Part shown: positions 14,391 through 22,316 of the stretch, one piece after another
Layout: each line of letters starts with the position of its first letter
Position numbering within the stretch: position 1 is the first letter of the stretch
From: CBIHLX01 sp966210935
GTDB taxonomy: Bacteria > Patescibacteriota > Saccharimonadia > Saccharimonadales > Saccharimonadaceae
NCBI GenBank assembly: GCA_966210935.1
Contig: CBIHLX010000003.1
Coordinates: forward strand, 1 to 34,349
Reading direction: 5' to 3'
Length of the DNA: 34,349 nucleotides
Program-made: the position numbers and the translations under genes
Notes under the pieces: generated by a model
Told to the model about the DNA's origin: nothing
The model's input: only the letters and a program-made list of their open reading frames with translations
Databases searched by the model: none

Positions 14391-15227
14391 TTATTGCGAA
14401 GAGTTGATACGGGCCGTTTCGCCGTCTTTATCGTACAGTGCCTGGAGTGCCTTGAGCGGGTAATAGATCGCTAAATAAATAACCATCGGGACTCGCAAAG
14501 CAGGGTTCATAATAGCGTGATTTGCGTAGGTACGCTCAAATCGTCTGACATAATGGCGATATTCCTTTGGGGAGTCGCGCAAACGGCGTGCTGACATACC
14601 ACCTACCATTGTTGGCGCATAGACGACCTTTAGATCATGCTGACTCAAGTGAATCGACATGTCGATATCCTCGTGCATCTGGTTATCAGGGTCGTAACAT
14701 ACTTCAGTAGCGATAGCCTCCCAGGCGCTGCGGCGAATTGCCATATTGCTACCAAATAAGAACTGGTAGTCCTGCGCTAAGCTTGAGACAAAGCGACGGA
14801 CCTTGTTGTCAGCCTCGAGGCCGAGCTTGCGAAGAGGCATGTCGTGATATGAAACCGGACCAGTCGCCGCCATAACCTCCTCATCAGCAAATACCGTCTG
14901 AACAGCCTCAACCCATTCATGATCAACAATTGAATCAGCGTCGATACGACCGATCACATCGCCGGTCGCGGCGTTGAAGCCATAGTTACGGGTCGGAATA
15001 ATGCCCTGATGGAGACTTTGATGAACTAGGCGAATACCCGATTGAGGGAACTCACCCATAAGATCGCGTACCACCTCAACCGTATCATCGGTCGAAAGGT
15101 TATCGACGACGATAATCTCATGTGGCGCAACCGTCTGGTGAAGGGCGGCGATAATGCAGCGCCGAATAATACGCGCTTCGTTGTAAGCCGGAATAACAAT
15201 AGAAACCGACGGCAAATGTGTCGTCAT
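14391..15227 (-). CDS. Family 2 glycosyltransferase
   Basis: 278 residues, GT-A fold. VSIVIPAYNEA (7-17) and VDNLSTDDT (41-49) form the nucleotide-sugar site; the metal-binding DXD is Asp96-Ala-Asp98 in GRIDADS; the acceptor-side acidic motif is HEDIDM (185-190). A hydrophobic C-terminal segment (VPMVIYLAIYYPL) suggests weak membrane contact. It probably adds a sugar to a surface glycan or lipid; donor and acceptor cannot be read. The extended -10 box TGT-TAAAAT lies 9 nt before the ATG. It heads a local cluster with two GT4 enzymes. Confidence 0.88.
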   Translation of the reverse strand: MTTHLPSVSIVIPAYNEARIIRRCIIAALHQTVAPHEIIVVDNLSTDDTVEVVRDLMGEFPQSGIRLVHQSLHQGIIPTRNYGFNAATGDVIGRIDADSIVDHEWVEAVQTVFADEEVMAATGPVSYHDMPLRKLGLEADNKVRRFVSSLAQDYQFLFGSNMAIRRSAWEAIATEVCYDPDNQMHEDIDMSIHLSQHDLKVVYAPTMVGGMSARRLRDSPKEYRHYVRRFERTYANHAIMNPALRVPMVIYLAIYYPLKALQALYDKDGETARINSSQ

Positions 15228-15236
15228 ACTTGTCTC

Positions 15237-15245
15237 ATTTTAACA
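15237..15245 (-). promoter_or_regulatory. Extended -10 box of the GT2 gene
   Basis: TGT-TAAAAT on the minus strand, 9 nt before ATG 15227. Confidence 0.45.
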
Positions 15246-15276
15246 TACACCCCATGCATTCCGACGGCACCTCGGC

Positions 15277-15282
15277 TATAGT
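15277..15282 (+). promoter_or_regulatory. -10 box of the alpha/beta hydrolase gene
   Basis: TATAGT, 9 nt before ATG 15292, with AGAGG in between. Whether AGAGG acts as a ribosome site depends on the exact transcript start. Confidence 0.4.
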
Positions 15283-15291
15283 AGAGGTAAT

Positions 15292-16170
15292 ATGGATCCA
15301 CTAACGGCTACTCTTACTCCTCAGCACCACACCACCAAGCTCCTTGGTAATGCATTCCATTACTGGGAATATAACAGCGACAAACAGCCAACGATTGTCG
15401 TCATTCACGGGTATCGCGGCACACACCATGGTCTCGAGCGAGTCATCGCCCATATGCCCGAATATCGCTTTATCGTGCCTGACCTGCCGGGCTTCGGCAA
15501 ATCAGCACCACTTGCCGGCGAGCACACGATTGAAAGCTACGCAGAGGCGATGGCAGTATTCATTAAGCAGCAGTCGCTCGGCGGCAGTATTGTGCTTGGC
15601 CACTCTATGGGGAGTATCGTGGCGGCCGAGCTCGCCAAGACACACCCCGATATCATGGATCTACTCATTCTCGTAAATCCAATCGCCTCACACCCCCTAA
15701 AGGGCGCCAGTGGCTTGATCGTCAGCCCGAGCATCCTCTATCACTGGCTCGGCGGGAAAGCACTGCCAAGTGCGCTTGGACGCAAACTTCTCGATAGTAA
15801 AACTTTTCTCCTCTTTGGTAGTATCCTCATGGCAAAAACACGCGACAAGCAGCTACGTCGCCTGATTCACAATAACCACCTGACTCACATGACCGAGTAT
15901 GACAATCCAACGATGCTCTACGAGGCCTATCTTGGGTCACTCAGTGGCACCGTTACCGATCGTGCACCACATATCAAAGTGCCGACACTATTGGTTGCTG
16001 GTGACAATGACGACTTAGCTCCACCGACCGCCCAGAGACGCCTGGTCAGTCAGTTGCCGAGCGCCGAGCTTATCGTGATTGACCGAGTCGGTCATTTGAT
16101 CCACTACGAAACACCGCTTGAGGCAGCGGAAGCGATTGATCAATTTATTGTGAAACGTCTTCGTAAATAG
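15292..16170 (+). CDS. Alpha/beta hydrolase
   Basis: 292 residues. The oxyanion-hole motif is IHGYRG (38-43), PDLPGFGKS is the typical loop, the nucleophile elbow is GHSMGS with Ser105, the acid is in VAGDNDDLAPP, and the catalytic His is in GHLIHYE near the C-terminus. The triad is complete, so it is an active esterase/lipase-type enzyme of unknown substrate. Its 3' end overlaps the convergent GT4 gene by 26 nt. Context with glycosyltransferases suggests a role with lipids or glycolipids, but this is only context. Confidence 0.9.
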   Translation: MDPLTATLTPQHHTTKLLGNAFHYWEYNSDKQPTIVVIHGYRGTHHGLERVIAHMPEYRFIVPDLPGFGKSAPLAGEHTIESYAEAMAVFIKQQSLGGSIVLGHSMGSIVAAELAKTHPDIMDLLILVNPIASHPLKGASGLIVSPSILYHWLGGKALPSALGRKLLDSKTFLLFGSILMAKTRDKQLRRLIHNNHLTHMTEYDNPTMLYEAYLGSLSGTVTDRAPHIKVPTLLVAGDNDDLAPPTAQRRLVSQLPSAELIVIDRVGHLIHYETPLEAAEAIDQFIVKRLRK

Positions 16171-17308
16171 CTTCGAATGTATCAAGCGTCGTCTCGATAT
16201 CATGCGTACGAGCAATCTCTAAACTCGCCTGGCCATACTTCTTCTGCAGATCGGCATCACTAACAACTTTGACAAGTGAGCGGGCAATCTGCTCGACGTT
16301 ATCTTGCTCGCAGAGGTAGCCATTTGTCTCGTTCTGACACAATTCACGAAGTGCACCAGCATCAACGGCAACAACCGGACGACCACTTGCCATCGCTTCT
16401 AGGGTCGCGATACTCTGCAACTCAGCAGGGGAGGGCATACAAAAAACTGTTCCAACCTTGTGAAGCGCCACGATATCTTCATCACTAACGCGACCCGTAA
16501 AGGTCGTGCTGTGCACAATGTGCAGGTCGTGCGCCAAGCGGCGTAGATTCTCAGCGTCCGTACCGTCACCGACAATCAGTAGATGAGCATTGGTATCTTT
16601 GTGAATACTTGCAAAGGCCTCGAGAAGCACCGAAAGGTGCTTTTCCGCATCAAGACGGCCGACGTAACTGATAATCGGTCGGTCGGTCGGAATGTGGTGC
16701 CGCTTGTACAGCTCAGAATCGGCCTGACTATCCGTAAACCGACTCAAGTCGATGCCGTTAGACACTGCCTTAAGTGGTATGGTCAGCTTTTCAGTCGCAT
16801 CAAACATATCGATAGCGGACTGTGTTGGCATCGTCACGCAATCTGCCTTGGCGTGGAAACGACGGCCATACTCTTTGAGCATATAGTTAATTGGCTTCGC
16901 GACCGGAGCGAGGAGCTTAAGATTATCCATCAAGTTTTCCGGCATAGCGTGATTGGTACTAACGATCGGAATACCGTTCTTATTGCCAATCTTCATTGCG
17001 GCCTGACCGATTGCCATCAGCATCTGAATATGGATCACGTCTGGCTGGAACTCTTCAATAATCTGCTTTACCTCTTTTTGAGGACTCAAGCAAATACGGA
17101 AGTTTTGATAAAAAGGGAAGGGAACTGACTTTGTACGCACCACTGGGTGATTGCCGTCAATTTCTTTATAGGCATGACCTTCTTGGCTTGGCGCAATTAC
17201 CAAAACCTCATGGCCACGTGCAGCGAGCCCGCGTGCTAGTGTACGACTAAAAGTCGCCACTCCGTTGATTGTCGGCCAGTGCAAGTCCGACGCAATCAGA
17301 ATTTTCAT
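16145..17308 (-). CDS. Family 4 glycosyltransferase (MgtA/diacylglycerol glycosyltransferase-like)
   Basis: 387 residues, GT-B fold. The N-terminus (KILIASDLHWPTINGVATF) carries the acceptor-binding glycine-rich start typical of GT4 enzymes acting on lipids; YVGRLDAEKHL and LLIVGDGTDAE form the donor site; the C-terminal EX7E motif is ELQSIATLE in a PSPAE context followed by ASGRPVVAVDAGALRE. By overall likeness to alpha-mannosyl/glucosyl-diacylglycerol synthases it may build a membrane glycolipid anchor (inference). Extended -10 TGG-TACAAT lies 9 nt before the ATG. Divergent from the second GT4 gene. Confidence 0.9.
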   Translation of the reverse strand: MKILIASDLHWPTINGVATFSRTLARGLAARGHEVLVIAPSQEGHAYKEIDGNHPVVRTKSVPFPFYQNFRICLSPQKEVKQIIEEFQPDVIHIQMLMAIGQAAMKIGNKNGIPIVSTNHAMPENLMDNLKLLAPVAKPINYMLKEYGRRFHAKADCVTMPTQSAIDMFDATEKLTIPLKAVSNGIDLSRFTDSQADSELYKRHHIPTDRPIISYVGRLDAEKHLSVLLEAFASIHKDTNAHLLIVGDGTDAENLRRLAHDLHIVHSTTFTGRVSDEDIVALHKVGTVFCMPSPAELQSIATLEAMASGRPVVAVDAGALRELCQNETNGYLCEQDNVEQIARSLVKVVSDADLQKKYGQASLEIARTHDIETTLDTFEAIYEDVSQ

Positions 17309-17317
17309 ATGTTTACC

Positions 17318-17359
17318 ATTGTACCAGAAAGCTAGCGAACCCCTTCCACGTGGTATAAT
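17318..17359. promoter_or_regulatory. Back-to-back extended -10 promoters of two GT4 genes
   Basis: Minus: TGG-TACAAT (17318-17326), 9 nt before ATG 17308. Plus: TGG-TATAAT (17351-17359), 7 nt before ATG 17367. Both transcripts would be leaderless or nearly so. The clean plus-strand case decides the start of that gene: an in-frame ATG-like codon at 17265 lies upstream of the promoter. Confidence 0.65.
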
Positions 17360-17366
17360 AATACCA

Positions 17367-18476
17367 ATGAAAGTCGTCTTTGATGCTCGCTATATTCGCA
17401 CAGATTTTCACGATGGCATCAGTCGCTACAGCACCGAACTTGGGAAAGCTTTAGCAGACCGCCTACCCGTGACCTTTCTGATTTACGATGAAAAACAAAA
17501 AGCCTTCCTCCCCGATGAAGCAGATACGATCTTGTTTCATGCGCCTACTTCATGGCGTGAGCCGTTTAGCAGCCTCCTGCTGAACGAATACGAACCGGAT
17601 ATTGTCATTTCACCAATGCAGACCTTCGGTAGTCTAGGACGAAAATTTAAGCTCATACTGACCGTTCACGACCTTATCTACTATCGCCACCACACACCAC
17701 CACGCAACCTGCCACTTCTCATCCGCATGGGCTGGCGCCTCTATCACATGAGCTACTGGCCGCAACGGCTTGCCCTCAACAGTGCAGATATTGTCATGAC
17801 GGTCAGCGACACAAGCCGCTACGATATCCAGTCTGTCCGTTTAACCGACCGGCCGGTCTTCGTGGCACCCAACGCCCCGCAGCAGCTGGCTGAACTCCTC
17901 GATACGCCCCCCGTCCACAAGACGCGACCAACTGAACTCATCTATATGGGGTCGTCTATGCCATACAAAAACATCAGCACCCTCCTAAGAGGGATGGCTG
18001 ACCTACCTGGCTACACCCTCCATCTCCTTAGTCGCATGCCAAAGCGTCAACGGGCCGCTCTCGAGAAAATCATTCCAAAAAATGCCTCGGTTATTTTTCA
18101 TAATGGTGTTAGCGATAAAGAGTACGCCGAGCTCCTCGCCAAAGATGCTCTGCTCGTTACCGCCAGTCTCGACGAAGGCTATGGCCTCCCGCTCGCCGAA
18201 GCGCAAGCACTCGGTACTCCAGCGGTTGTGAGTGATATTCCTATCTTCCACGAAGTAGCAGGGGATGGTGCGCTTTACTTTGCACCTACAGACCACCAAG
18301 CCTTTGCAGCCTGCGTCAAAAAGGCTAGCGACCCAACCACCTACCAGCAGCTGAGCAAGAAGAGTATCGCTCACAGTAAGACGTTTACCTGGGAAAAGTC
18401 GGCTATTGCGCTTCATACTGAAATCATCCAACTGGCCGACAAAAAGCCAGTGGTTCGCCTTGCCGACGCCGACTAG
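17367..18476 (+). CDS. Family 4 glycosyltransferase
   Basis: 369 residues from ATG 17367; the frame is open further upstream to 17265 but that would start inside the divergent gene and before the promoter. The N-terminus KVVFDARYIRTDFHDGISRY matches the mannosyltransferase-like GT4 group (start VVFDAR...GISRY). LTVHDLIYYRH, YMGSSMPYKNI (donor site) and the EX7E motif EGYGLPLAE followed by LGTPAVVSDIPIFHEV are clear. The predicted role is adding a hexose to an extracellular glycan. It ends about 50 nt before smpB. Confidence 0.9.
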   Translation: MKVVFDARYIRTDFHDGISRYSTELGKALADRLPVTFLIYDEKQKAFLPDEADTILFHAPTSWREPFSSLLLNEYEPDIVISPMQTFGSLGRKFKLILTVHDLIYYRHHTPPRNLPLLIRMGWRLYHMSYWPQRLALNSADIVMTVSDTSRYDIQSVRLTDRPVFVAPNAPQQLAELLDTPPVHKTRPTELIYMGSSMPYKNISTLLRGMADLPGYTLHLLSRMPKRQRAALEKIIPKNASVIFHNGVSDKEYAELLAKDALLVTASLDEGYGLPLAEAQALGTPAVVSDIPIFHEVAGDGALYFAPTDHQAFAACVKKASDPTTYQQLSKKSIAHSKTFTWEKSAIALHTEIIQLADKKPVVRLADAD

Positions 18477-18527
18477 GCGCGATGACCTCTGACCTTAATA
18501 TGCCCGATACGGTACAATAGAATAGCT

Positions 18528-18998
18528 ATGCCAAAGAAAACTACCCCAGCACCAAAGAGTATCGTCAATCGCCGTGCCAGTTTCGACTACGCACTCGACG
18601 ACGACTTGGAAGTGGGCGTGGTACTTACCGGCCAAGAAACACGTGCCGCTCGTGACGGCCATGTTCAACTTAAAGGCTCATTCGTCAGCATCAAAGACAA
18701 CGAACTTTGGCTTAACAATGCCAGCTTTAGCATCAAACTCAACGAACGCGGCAAGGTAGGGGCTCGGTCTATCGACACCAGTCCACGCAAACTCCTCGCA
18801 CACCGCAAGCAAATCGATGAACTCTATGCTCGCAAGCAAACCGGCATGACAATCGTCCCGCTTAGGTTTAAAACCGCTGGCCGCCATATTAAGCTAGTGA
18901 TTGCCCTCGGTAAGGGCAAGAAGCGTTACGATAAGCGCGAAACGATTAAGCGGCGAGATCAAGACCGCGACACAAAGCGCGCCCTTAAAAGTTACTAA
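18528..18998 (+). CDS. smpB: SsrA-binding protein SmpB
   Basis: 156 residues. Partner of tmRNA in rescue of stalled ribosomes. Visible: NRRASFDYALDDDLEVGVVL, GQETRAARDGHVQLKGSFV (split here: core beta-barrel motif), LLAHRKQIDELYAR, and the basic C-terminal tail GKKRYDKRETIKRRDQDRD that enters the decoding channel. Complete and of normal length. A TACAAT box is 9 nt before the ATG, with no Shine-Dalgarno. tmRNA itself is not recognisable in this window. Confidence 0.96.
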   Translation: MPKKTTPAPKSIVNRRASFDYALDDDLEVGVVLTGQETRAARDGHVQLKGSFVSIKDNELWLNNASFSIKLNERGKVGARSIDTSPRKLLAHRKQIDELYARKQTGMTIVPLRFKTAGRHIKLVIALGKGKKRYDKRETIKRRDQDRDTKRALKSY

Positions 18999-19009
18999 AA
19001 TAGGGAAAA

Positions 19010-19039
19010 CCCGCCAGGGCGCATGAGCGCCATGACGGG
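19010..19039 (-). terminator. Terminator of the small minus-strand gene
   Basis: Stem GGCGC/GCGCC (19018-19022/19027-19031) extended by CCCG/CGGG (19010-19013/19036-19039) with small mismatches. On the minus strand it is followed by TTTTCCCTATTTT. Confidence 0.65.
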
Positions 19040-19051
19040 CATAAAGGGCGC

Positions 19052-19339
19052 CTAATGGCCCGATCTCTTGTTATCCCTCACGATCACTGAGTCATCAACG
19101 GAGACAACCACGGAAAGGAGGCCTGGGCCATTTTTTCGTGGTACATGCGTAGTGAGCTCGTCTTTGTGATTTTTGAACACAAGCGTACCTTTCGGGATCT
19201 CATATCCCGAAAGCTGCAATGGGGTCTCCACGCGTGCGCGCTGGCTGACATGCTTCGATGCCGCCGGAGCCGAGTCCTCAAAGAGACCGAGCAGTGCGGT
19301 GCGAAAGGTTGCATTGCGTGTGTTGAGTATTACGGACAT
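19052..19339 (-). CDS. Hypothetical protein, 95 aa
   Basis: Fills the gap between smpB and the exonuclease gene on the opposite strand. GGAG lies 10 nt before the ATG and a terminator follows the TAG, and codon choice is like its neighbours, so I accept it. The C-terminal two thirds (TPLQLSGYEIPKGTLVFKN ... GLLSVVVSVDDSVIVRD) look like a small beta-rich domain; the N-terminus (FRTALLGLFEDSAPAASKH) is helical. No Cys, signal or membrane helix. Family not recognised. Confidence 0.65.
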   Translation of the reverse strand: MSVILNTRNATFRTALLGLFEDSAPAASKHVSQRARVETPLQLSGYEIPKGTLVFKNHKDELTTHVPRKNGPGLLSVVVSVDDSVIVRDNKRSGH

Positions 19340-19420
19340 ACTGAGCTATCTCCATAGGTAGAAGGAACAAGACAAATAATACATTAACATATTAATAGTC
19401 TCAGGTCAATTATACGTCGA

Positions 19421-19429
19421 TGCTATACT
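19421..19429 (+). promoter_or_regulatory. Extended -10 box of the exodeoxyribonuclease gene
   Basis: TGC-TATACT, 6 nt (GAAGAT) before ATG 19436: predicted leaderless transcript. Confidence 0.6.
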
Positions 19430-19435
19430 GAAGAT

Positions 19436-20233
19436 ATGAAGATCTACTCCTGGAACGTCAACGGCATCAGGGCCGTGATCAACAAAGGCACTTTTCAGTC
19501 CTTTATTGAACAAGAAAAACCCGACATCCTTTGCCTCCAAGAAACCAAAGCCAAGCAAGGCCAGGCCGAGATCGAATTACCTGACTACGAAGAGTACTGG
19601 AACAGCGCCGATAAAGCCGGCTACAGCGGTACGGCCATCTTTACGAAGGTCAAGCCACATACTGTTATCAATGGTTTTATCGATGGTATCGCCGAAAAGT
19701 ACGGTCTCGCCGATGACAGCTACGGCGACCCCACAAAGGAGGGGAGAGTAATCAGTGCTGAGTTTGATGACTTCTGGCTCGTGACCGTCTACACGCCAAA
19801 CAGCAAGGGCGATCTCTCGCGCTTAAGCCTCCGCGATAAGCAGTGGGACCCAGCGTTCCTCGAGCACATCAAAGAACTCGAGAAAACAAAGCCCGTGATT
19901 TTCTGCGGCGACCTCAATGTTGCACACACCGAAAACGATCTCGCCAACCCAAAGCCCAATGTCGGCAAACATGGCTTTACTGATGAAGAGCGTCGTGGGT
20001 TCCAGAACTTTCTTGACGCCGGGCTTATCGACACCTTCCGTTTGTTTACAGATGGTAATGGCCACTACACATGGTGGACACATTGGGCCAATGCACGCGC
20101 CCGCAACGTCGGCTGGCGTATCGACTATTTTCTAGCCTCCGATAGTCTCAAAGATCGCATTAAATCTGCATCTATTCACCCCGACATCCTCGGCTCCGAC
20201 CACTGTCCGGTCAGTATCAATATTGACTTATAG
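19436..20233 (+). CDS. xth: Exodeoxyribonuclease III
   Basis: 265 residues, AP-endonuclease/3'-5' exonuclease of base-excision repair. All active-site motifs of the EEP fold are present: WNVNG (Asn7), LQETK (Glu36), FCGDLNVAH (Asp159, Asn161), GWRIDYFLAS, and GSDHCPV (Asp255, His256). Normal length and complete. The ATG is 6 nt from an extended -10 box, so it is translated without a leader. A perfect promoter for the next gene overlaps its stop codon. Confidence 0.96.
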   Translation: MKIYSWNVNGIRAVINKGTFQSFIEQEKPDILCLQETKAKQGQAEIELPDYEEYWNSADKAGYSGTAIFTKVKPHTVINGFIDGIAEKYGLADDSYGDPTKEGRVISAEFDDFWLVTVYTPNSKGDLSRLSLRDKQWDPAFLEHIKELEKTKPVIFCGDLNVAHTENDLANPKPNVGKHGFTDEERRGFQNFLDAGLIDTFRLFTDGNGHYTWWTHWANARARNVGWRIDYFLASDSLKDRIKSASIHPDILGSDHCPVSINIDL

Positions 20234-20251
20234 ATATATTTGTTCTATAAT
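20223..20251 (+). promoter_or_regulatory. Promoter of the hexapeptide-repeat gene
   Basis: TTGACT (20223-20228), 17 nt, perfect TATAAT (20246-20251). The -35 box lies inside the last codons of xth. Confidence 0.8.
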
Positions 20252-20292
20252 AATATAGATAGCTCATCGACGACAGAACGGAGGTGGTCACA

Positions 20293-20724
20293 TTGACCAC
20301 GGCTATTGAAACGAAGATTCACACCAATCCTGACGAAACAACCGTGGAGGTGCCCGCAAGTGCCGAAATTGGCGACTACGTCACCATCAAACCCGGCGCC
20401 ACCATTGGGGAGTACGTCACAATTGGCGAAGGCAGCACAATTGCAGACGGAGCCAACCTGGGGAAGGCGACGACCATCGGCGCAAACACCGAAATCCACG
20501 CCGGTGTAACCACCGGTCACGCAGTCTCCATTGGCAATATGGTTCGAATCGGCAGAGGTTCAACACTCGACGACAGCACAAAAGTTGGCGATAAAGTGGA
20601 GATCGGACCCGATGTTACGATTGAACACCACGTCAGAATCGCCATATGCGTCAGTATCCCTGGCTACTGGATTATTCCAGCAAGGTTCATCGTTAACCCC
20701 GGTCTCGTTCTCGTCAAGCCGTAG
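20293..20724 (+). CDS. Hexapeptide-repeat (left-handed beta-helix) protein
   Basis: 143 residues from TTG 20293, which sits 8 nt after a perfect GGAGG (20280-20284); GTG 20284 is inside that Shine-Dalgarno and therefore unlikely. From about residue 20 to 115 there are around fifteen imperfect hexapeptides of the [LIV]-G-x-x-x-x type (for example IGDYVT IKPGAT IGEYVT IGEGST), which fold as a left-handed beta-helix, as in acyl- and acetyltransferases and gamma carbonic anhydrases. No acyltransferase loop or metal-binding His triad is obvious, so the activity is unknown. It has its own promoter and terminator. Confidence 0.85.
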   Translation: MTTAIETKIHTNPDETTVEVPASAEIGDYVTIKPGATIGEYVTIGEGSTIADGANLGKATTIGANTEIHAGVTTGHAVSIGNMVRIGRGSTLDDSTKVGDKVEIGPDVTIEHHVRIAICVSIPGYWIIPARFIVNPGLVLVKP

Positions 20725-20747
20725 CATCCATCGCCCCGCACGAAACG

Positions 20748-20777
20748 GAAATACCCCGTCTCCTGGCGGGGTATTTC
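20748..20777 (+). terminator. Terminator of the hexapeptide-repeat gene
   Basis: 11-bp stem GAAATACCCCG and complement (20748-20758/20767-20777) with 8-nt loop and T-rich 3' arm. Confidence 0.8.
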
Positions 20778-20783
20778 TAATTA

Positions 20784-20812
20784 TTGGCAAGCAAGGGCAA
20801 AGATTGTATAGT
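20784..20812 (+). promoter_or_regulatory. Promoter of the HAD gene
   Basis: TTGGCA (20784-20789), 17 nt, TATAGT (20807-20812), 9 nt before ATG 20822; leader of 0-3 nt expected. Confidence 0.7.
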
Positions 20813-20821
20813 CAGTAGACT

Positions 20822-21553
20822 ATGAGCCGAAAGTTTGCAGCATTTGATATCGACGGGACGCTATTTCGAAGCGGTCTCTACCGCGAAGTATTCTACGAGC
20901 TCTACAAAATGGGCGTTCTCCCAAATGACCTCACCGAGCAAACTACCGAAAAGCACCGCGAATGGCGCCACCGTGTTCATGGCAACGCCTTTGAAGAGTT
21001 TGAAGCGATCATGGTAGGCGGTATGGACTCTTATATCACCCAGCTGCGAATCGCCGACTACGACCAAGCCGTACAGCGAGTGCTTGAGAAAAAAGCAGAA
21101 AACGTCTACGTCTATACCCGCGACTTACTTCACAAGCTACAAGAAGCCGGCTATTTCACAATCGCCATCAGCGGCTCACAACACGAGCTCGTCGAACCTT
21201 TTGCCTCAAAGTATGGCTTCAATGCCTGGGTGGGGCAGCAATGGGAGCGGGGTGACGAATTCTTCACGGGCAACGTCGTCAAGACACATACTGGTAAAGA
21301 CAAGATCATCACACAACTCATCGATCAGTACGATCTCACACTTGAAGATAGCTATGCTGTCGGTGATAGCAACGGCGACAGTGGTATGCTAGAAATAGTA
21401 GATCATCCGATCGCATTTAATCCAACCTACGAATTATTAGAAAAAGCGCTAGCAAACAACTGGAAAATCGTTGTCGAGCGAAAGAATACCAGCTTTGAAC
21501 TGGAGAAGGGCAGGGATGGAAACTTCATACTGGCGAACACAAACCACCACTAA
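20822..21553 (+). CDS. HAD-superfamily phosphatase (SerB-like, HAD-IB)
   Basis: 243 residues. Motif I FDIDGT (Asp9 nucleophile, Asp11 acid/base), a helical cap (about 18-100), motif II ISGSQ, the Lys of HTGKDKII (motif III), and motif IV GDSNGDSGM. This set is typical of phosphoserine-phosphatase-like HAD-IB enzymes, which hydrolyse small phosphomonoesters; the real substrate is unknown. Its 3' end overlaps the next gene by 38 nt, so the two are translationally coupled. Confidence 0.9.
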   Translation: MSRKFAAFDIDGTLFRSGLYREVFYELYKMGVLPNDLTEQTTEKHREWRHRVHGNAFEEFEAIMVGGMDSYITQLRIADYDQAVQRVLEKKAENVYVYTRDLLHKLQEAGYFTIAISGSQHELVEPFASKYGFNAWVGQQWERGDEFFTGNVVKTHTGKDKIITQLIDQYDLTLEDSYAVGDSNGDSGMLEIVDHPIAFNPTYELLEKALANNWKIVVERKNTSFELEKGRDGNFILANTNHH

Positions 21554-22316
21554 GCCACTCTTTCCGGATATCGAGTGGGCAAAACCAGAGCAGCGCTCGC
21601 AAGCTGGCCGTCTCGGCATCATTGGCGGTAATAAGCTTGGCTTTGCCGGCGTGGCCGAAGCATACAGCCGTGCGTTTGCTACGGGTGTCGGCGAGGTGCG
21701 CGTCATTTTGCCAGACGTCCTCAAGAAGTCGATCCCGCCATCTATTACCGATACGGTGTTTGGCGCCACCAACCCCTCGGGCAGCCTCTCAAAAGACGCC
21801 GCACCCGAGCTGCAAGCACTTGCTGCCTGGGCAACAGGGGTTCTGTGTATTGGTGACGCAGGACGCAACAGCGAAACGGCCATCTTGTACGAAGACTTCC
21901 TCCGTACCTACGATGGACCGCTTACAATTACGCGCGACGCCGTCGACCTTATTAAAAACAGTTCGCAGACCCTCGTCGAGCGGCCGAATACTCTCCTTGT
22001 TATTTCATTTTCCCAACTTCAAAAACTCTTTCAATCGGTCTACTATCCTAAGATTTTGACGTTTAGTATGCAACTTGCCCAGCTCGTTGATGCTCTTCAT
22101 AAATTCACAATCACGTACCCGGTCACTATTGCCGTTCTTCATAAAGATCACTTTGTTGTCGCCAATAACGGCCTCGTCACTACAACAGAATGGGGAAATG
22201 CAATGGCGATTTGGCGAGGCAGCGTCGCGACAGTAACGGCTTGTTACTTGCTCTGGCATCCAGCTAAACCCCTCGAAGCAGTTACAGCCGGCATCGTCAG
22301 TGGCGCAATCAGCTAG
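21516..22316 (+). CDS. Degenerate NAD(P)H-hydrate dehydratase-like protein (ribokinase fold)
   Basis: 266 residues from ATG 21516, with GGAG...AGGG just upstream; the longer frame to 21471 starts deeper in the HAD gene. It resembles the C-terminal dehydratase half of YjeF/NnrD: AGRLGIIGGNKLGFAG at the start, LCIGDAGRNSET in place of the usual GPGLG segment, PLTITRDAVDLI for PLVLDADALNLL, PNTLLVISFSQLQKLF for the TPHPGE region. The catalytic GTGD segment near the C-terminus is replaced by AIWRGSVA, so the catalytic Asp is missing. It may be inactive in NAD(P)HX repair or have another role. It overlaps the convergent surface-protein gene by 4 nt. Confidence 0.65.
   Translation: METSYWRTQTTTKPLFPDIEWAKPEQRSQAGRLGIIGGNKLGFAGVAEAYSRAFATGVGEVRVILPDVLKKSIPPSITDTVFGATNPSGSLSKDAAPELQALAAWATGVLCIGDAGRNSETAILYEDFLRTYDGPLTITRDAVDLIKNSSQTLVERPNTLLVISFSQLQKLFQSVYYPKILTFSMQLAQLVDALHKFTITYPVTIAVLHKDHFVVANNGLVTTTEWGNAMAIWRGSVATVTACYLLWHPAKPLEAVTAGIVSGAIS

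Noticed and set aside
18003..18431. Minus-strand frame of 142 codons within the second GT4 gene
   Set aside because: Shadow of a gene with a clear EX7E motif; no start signals.
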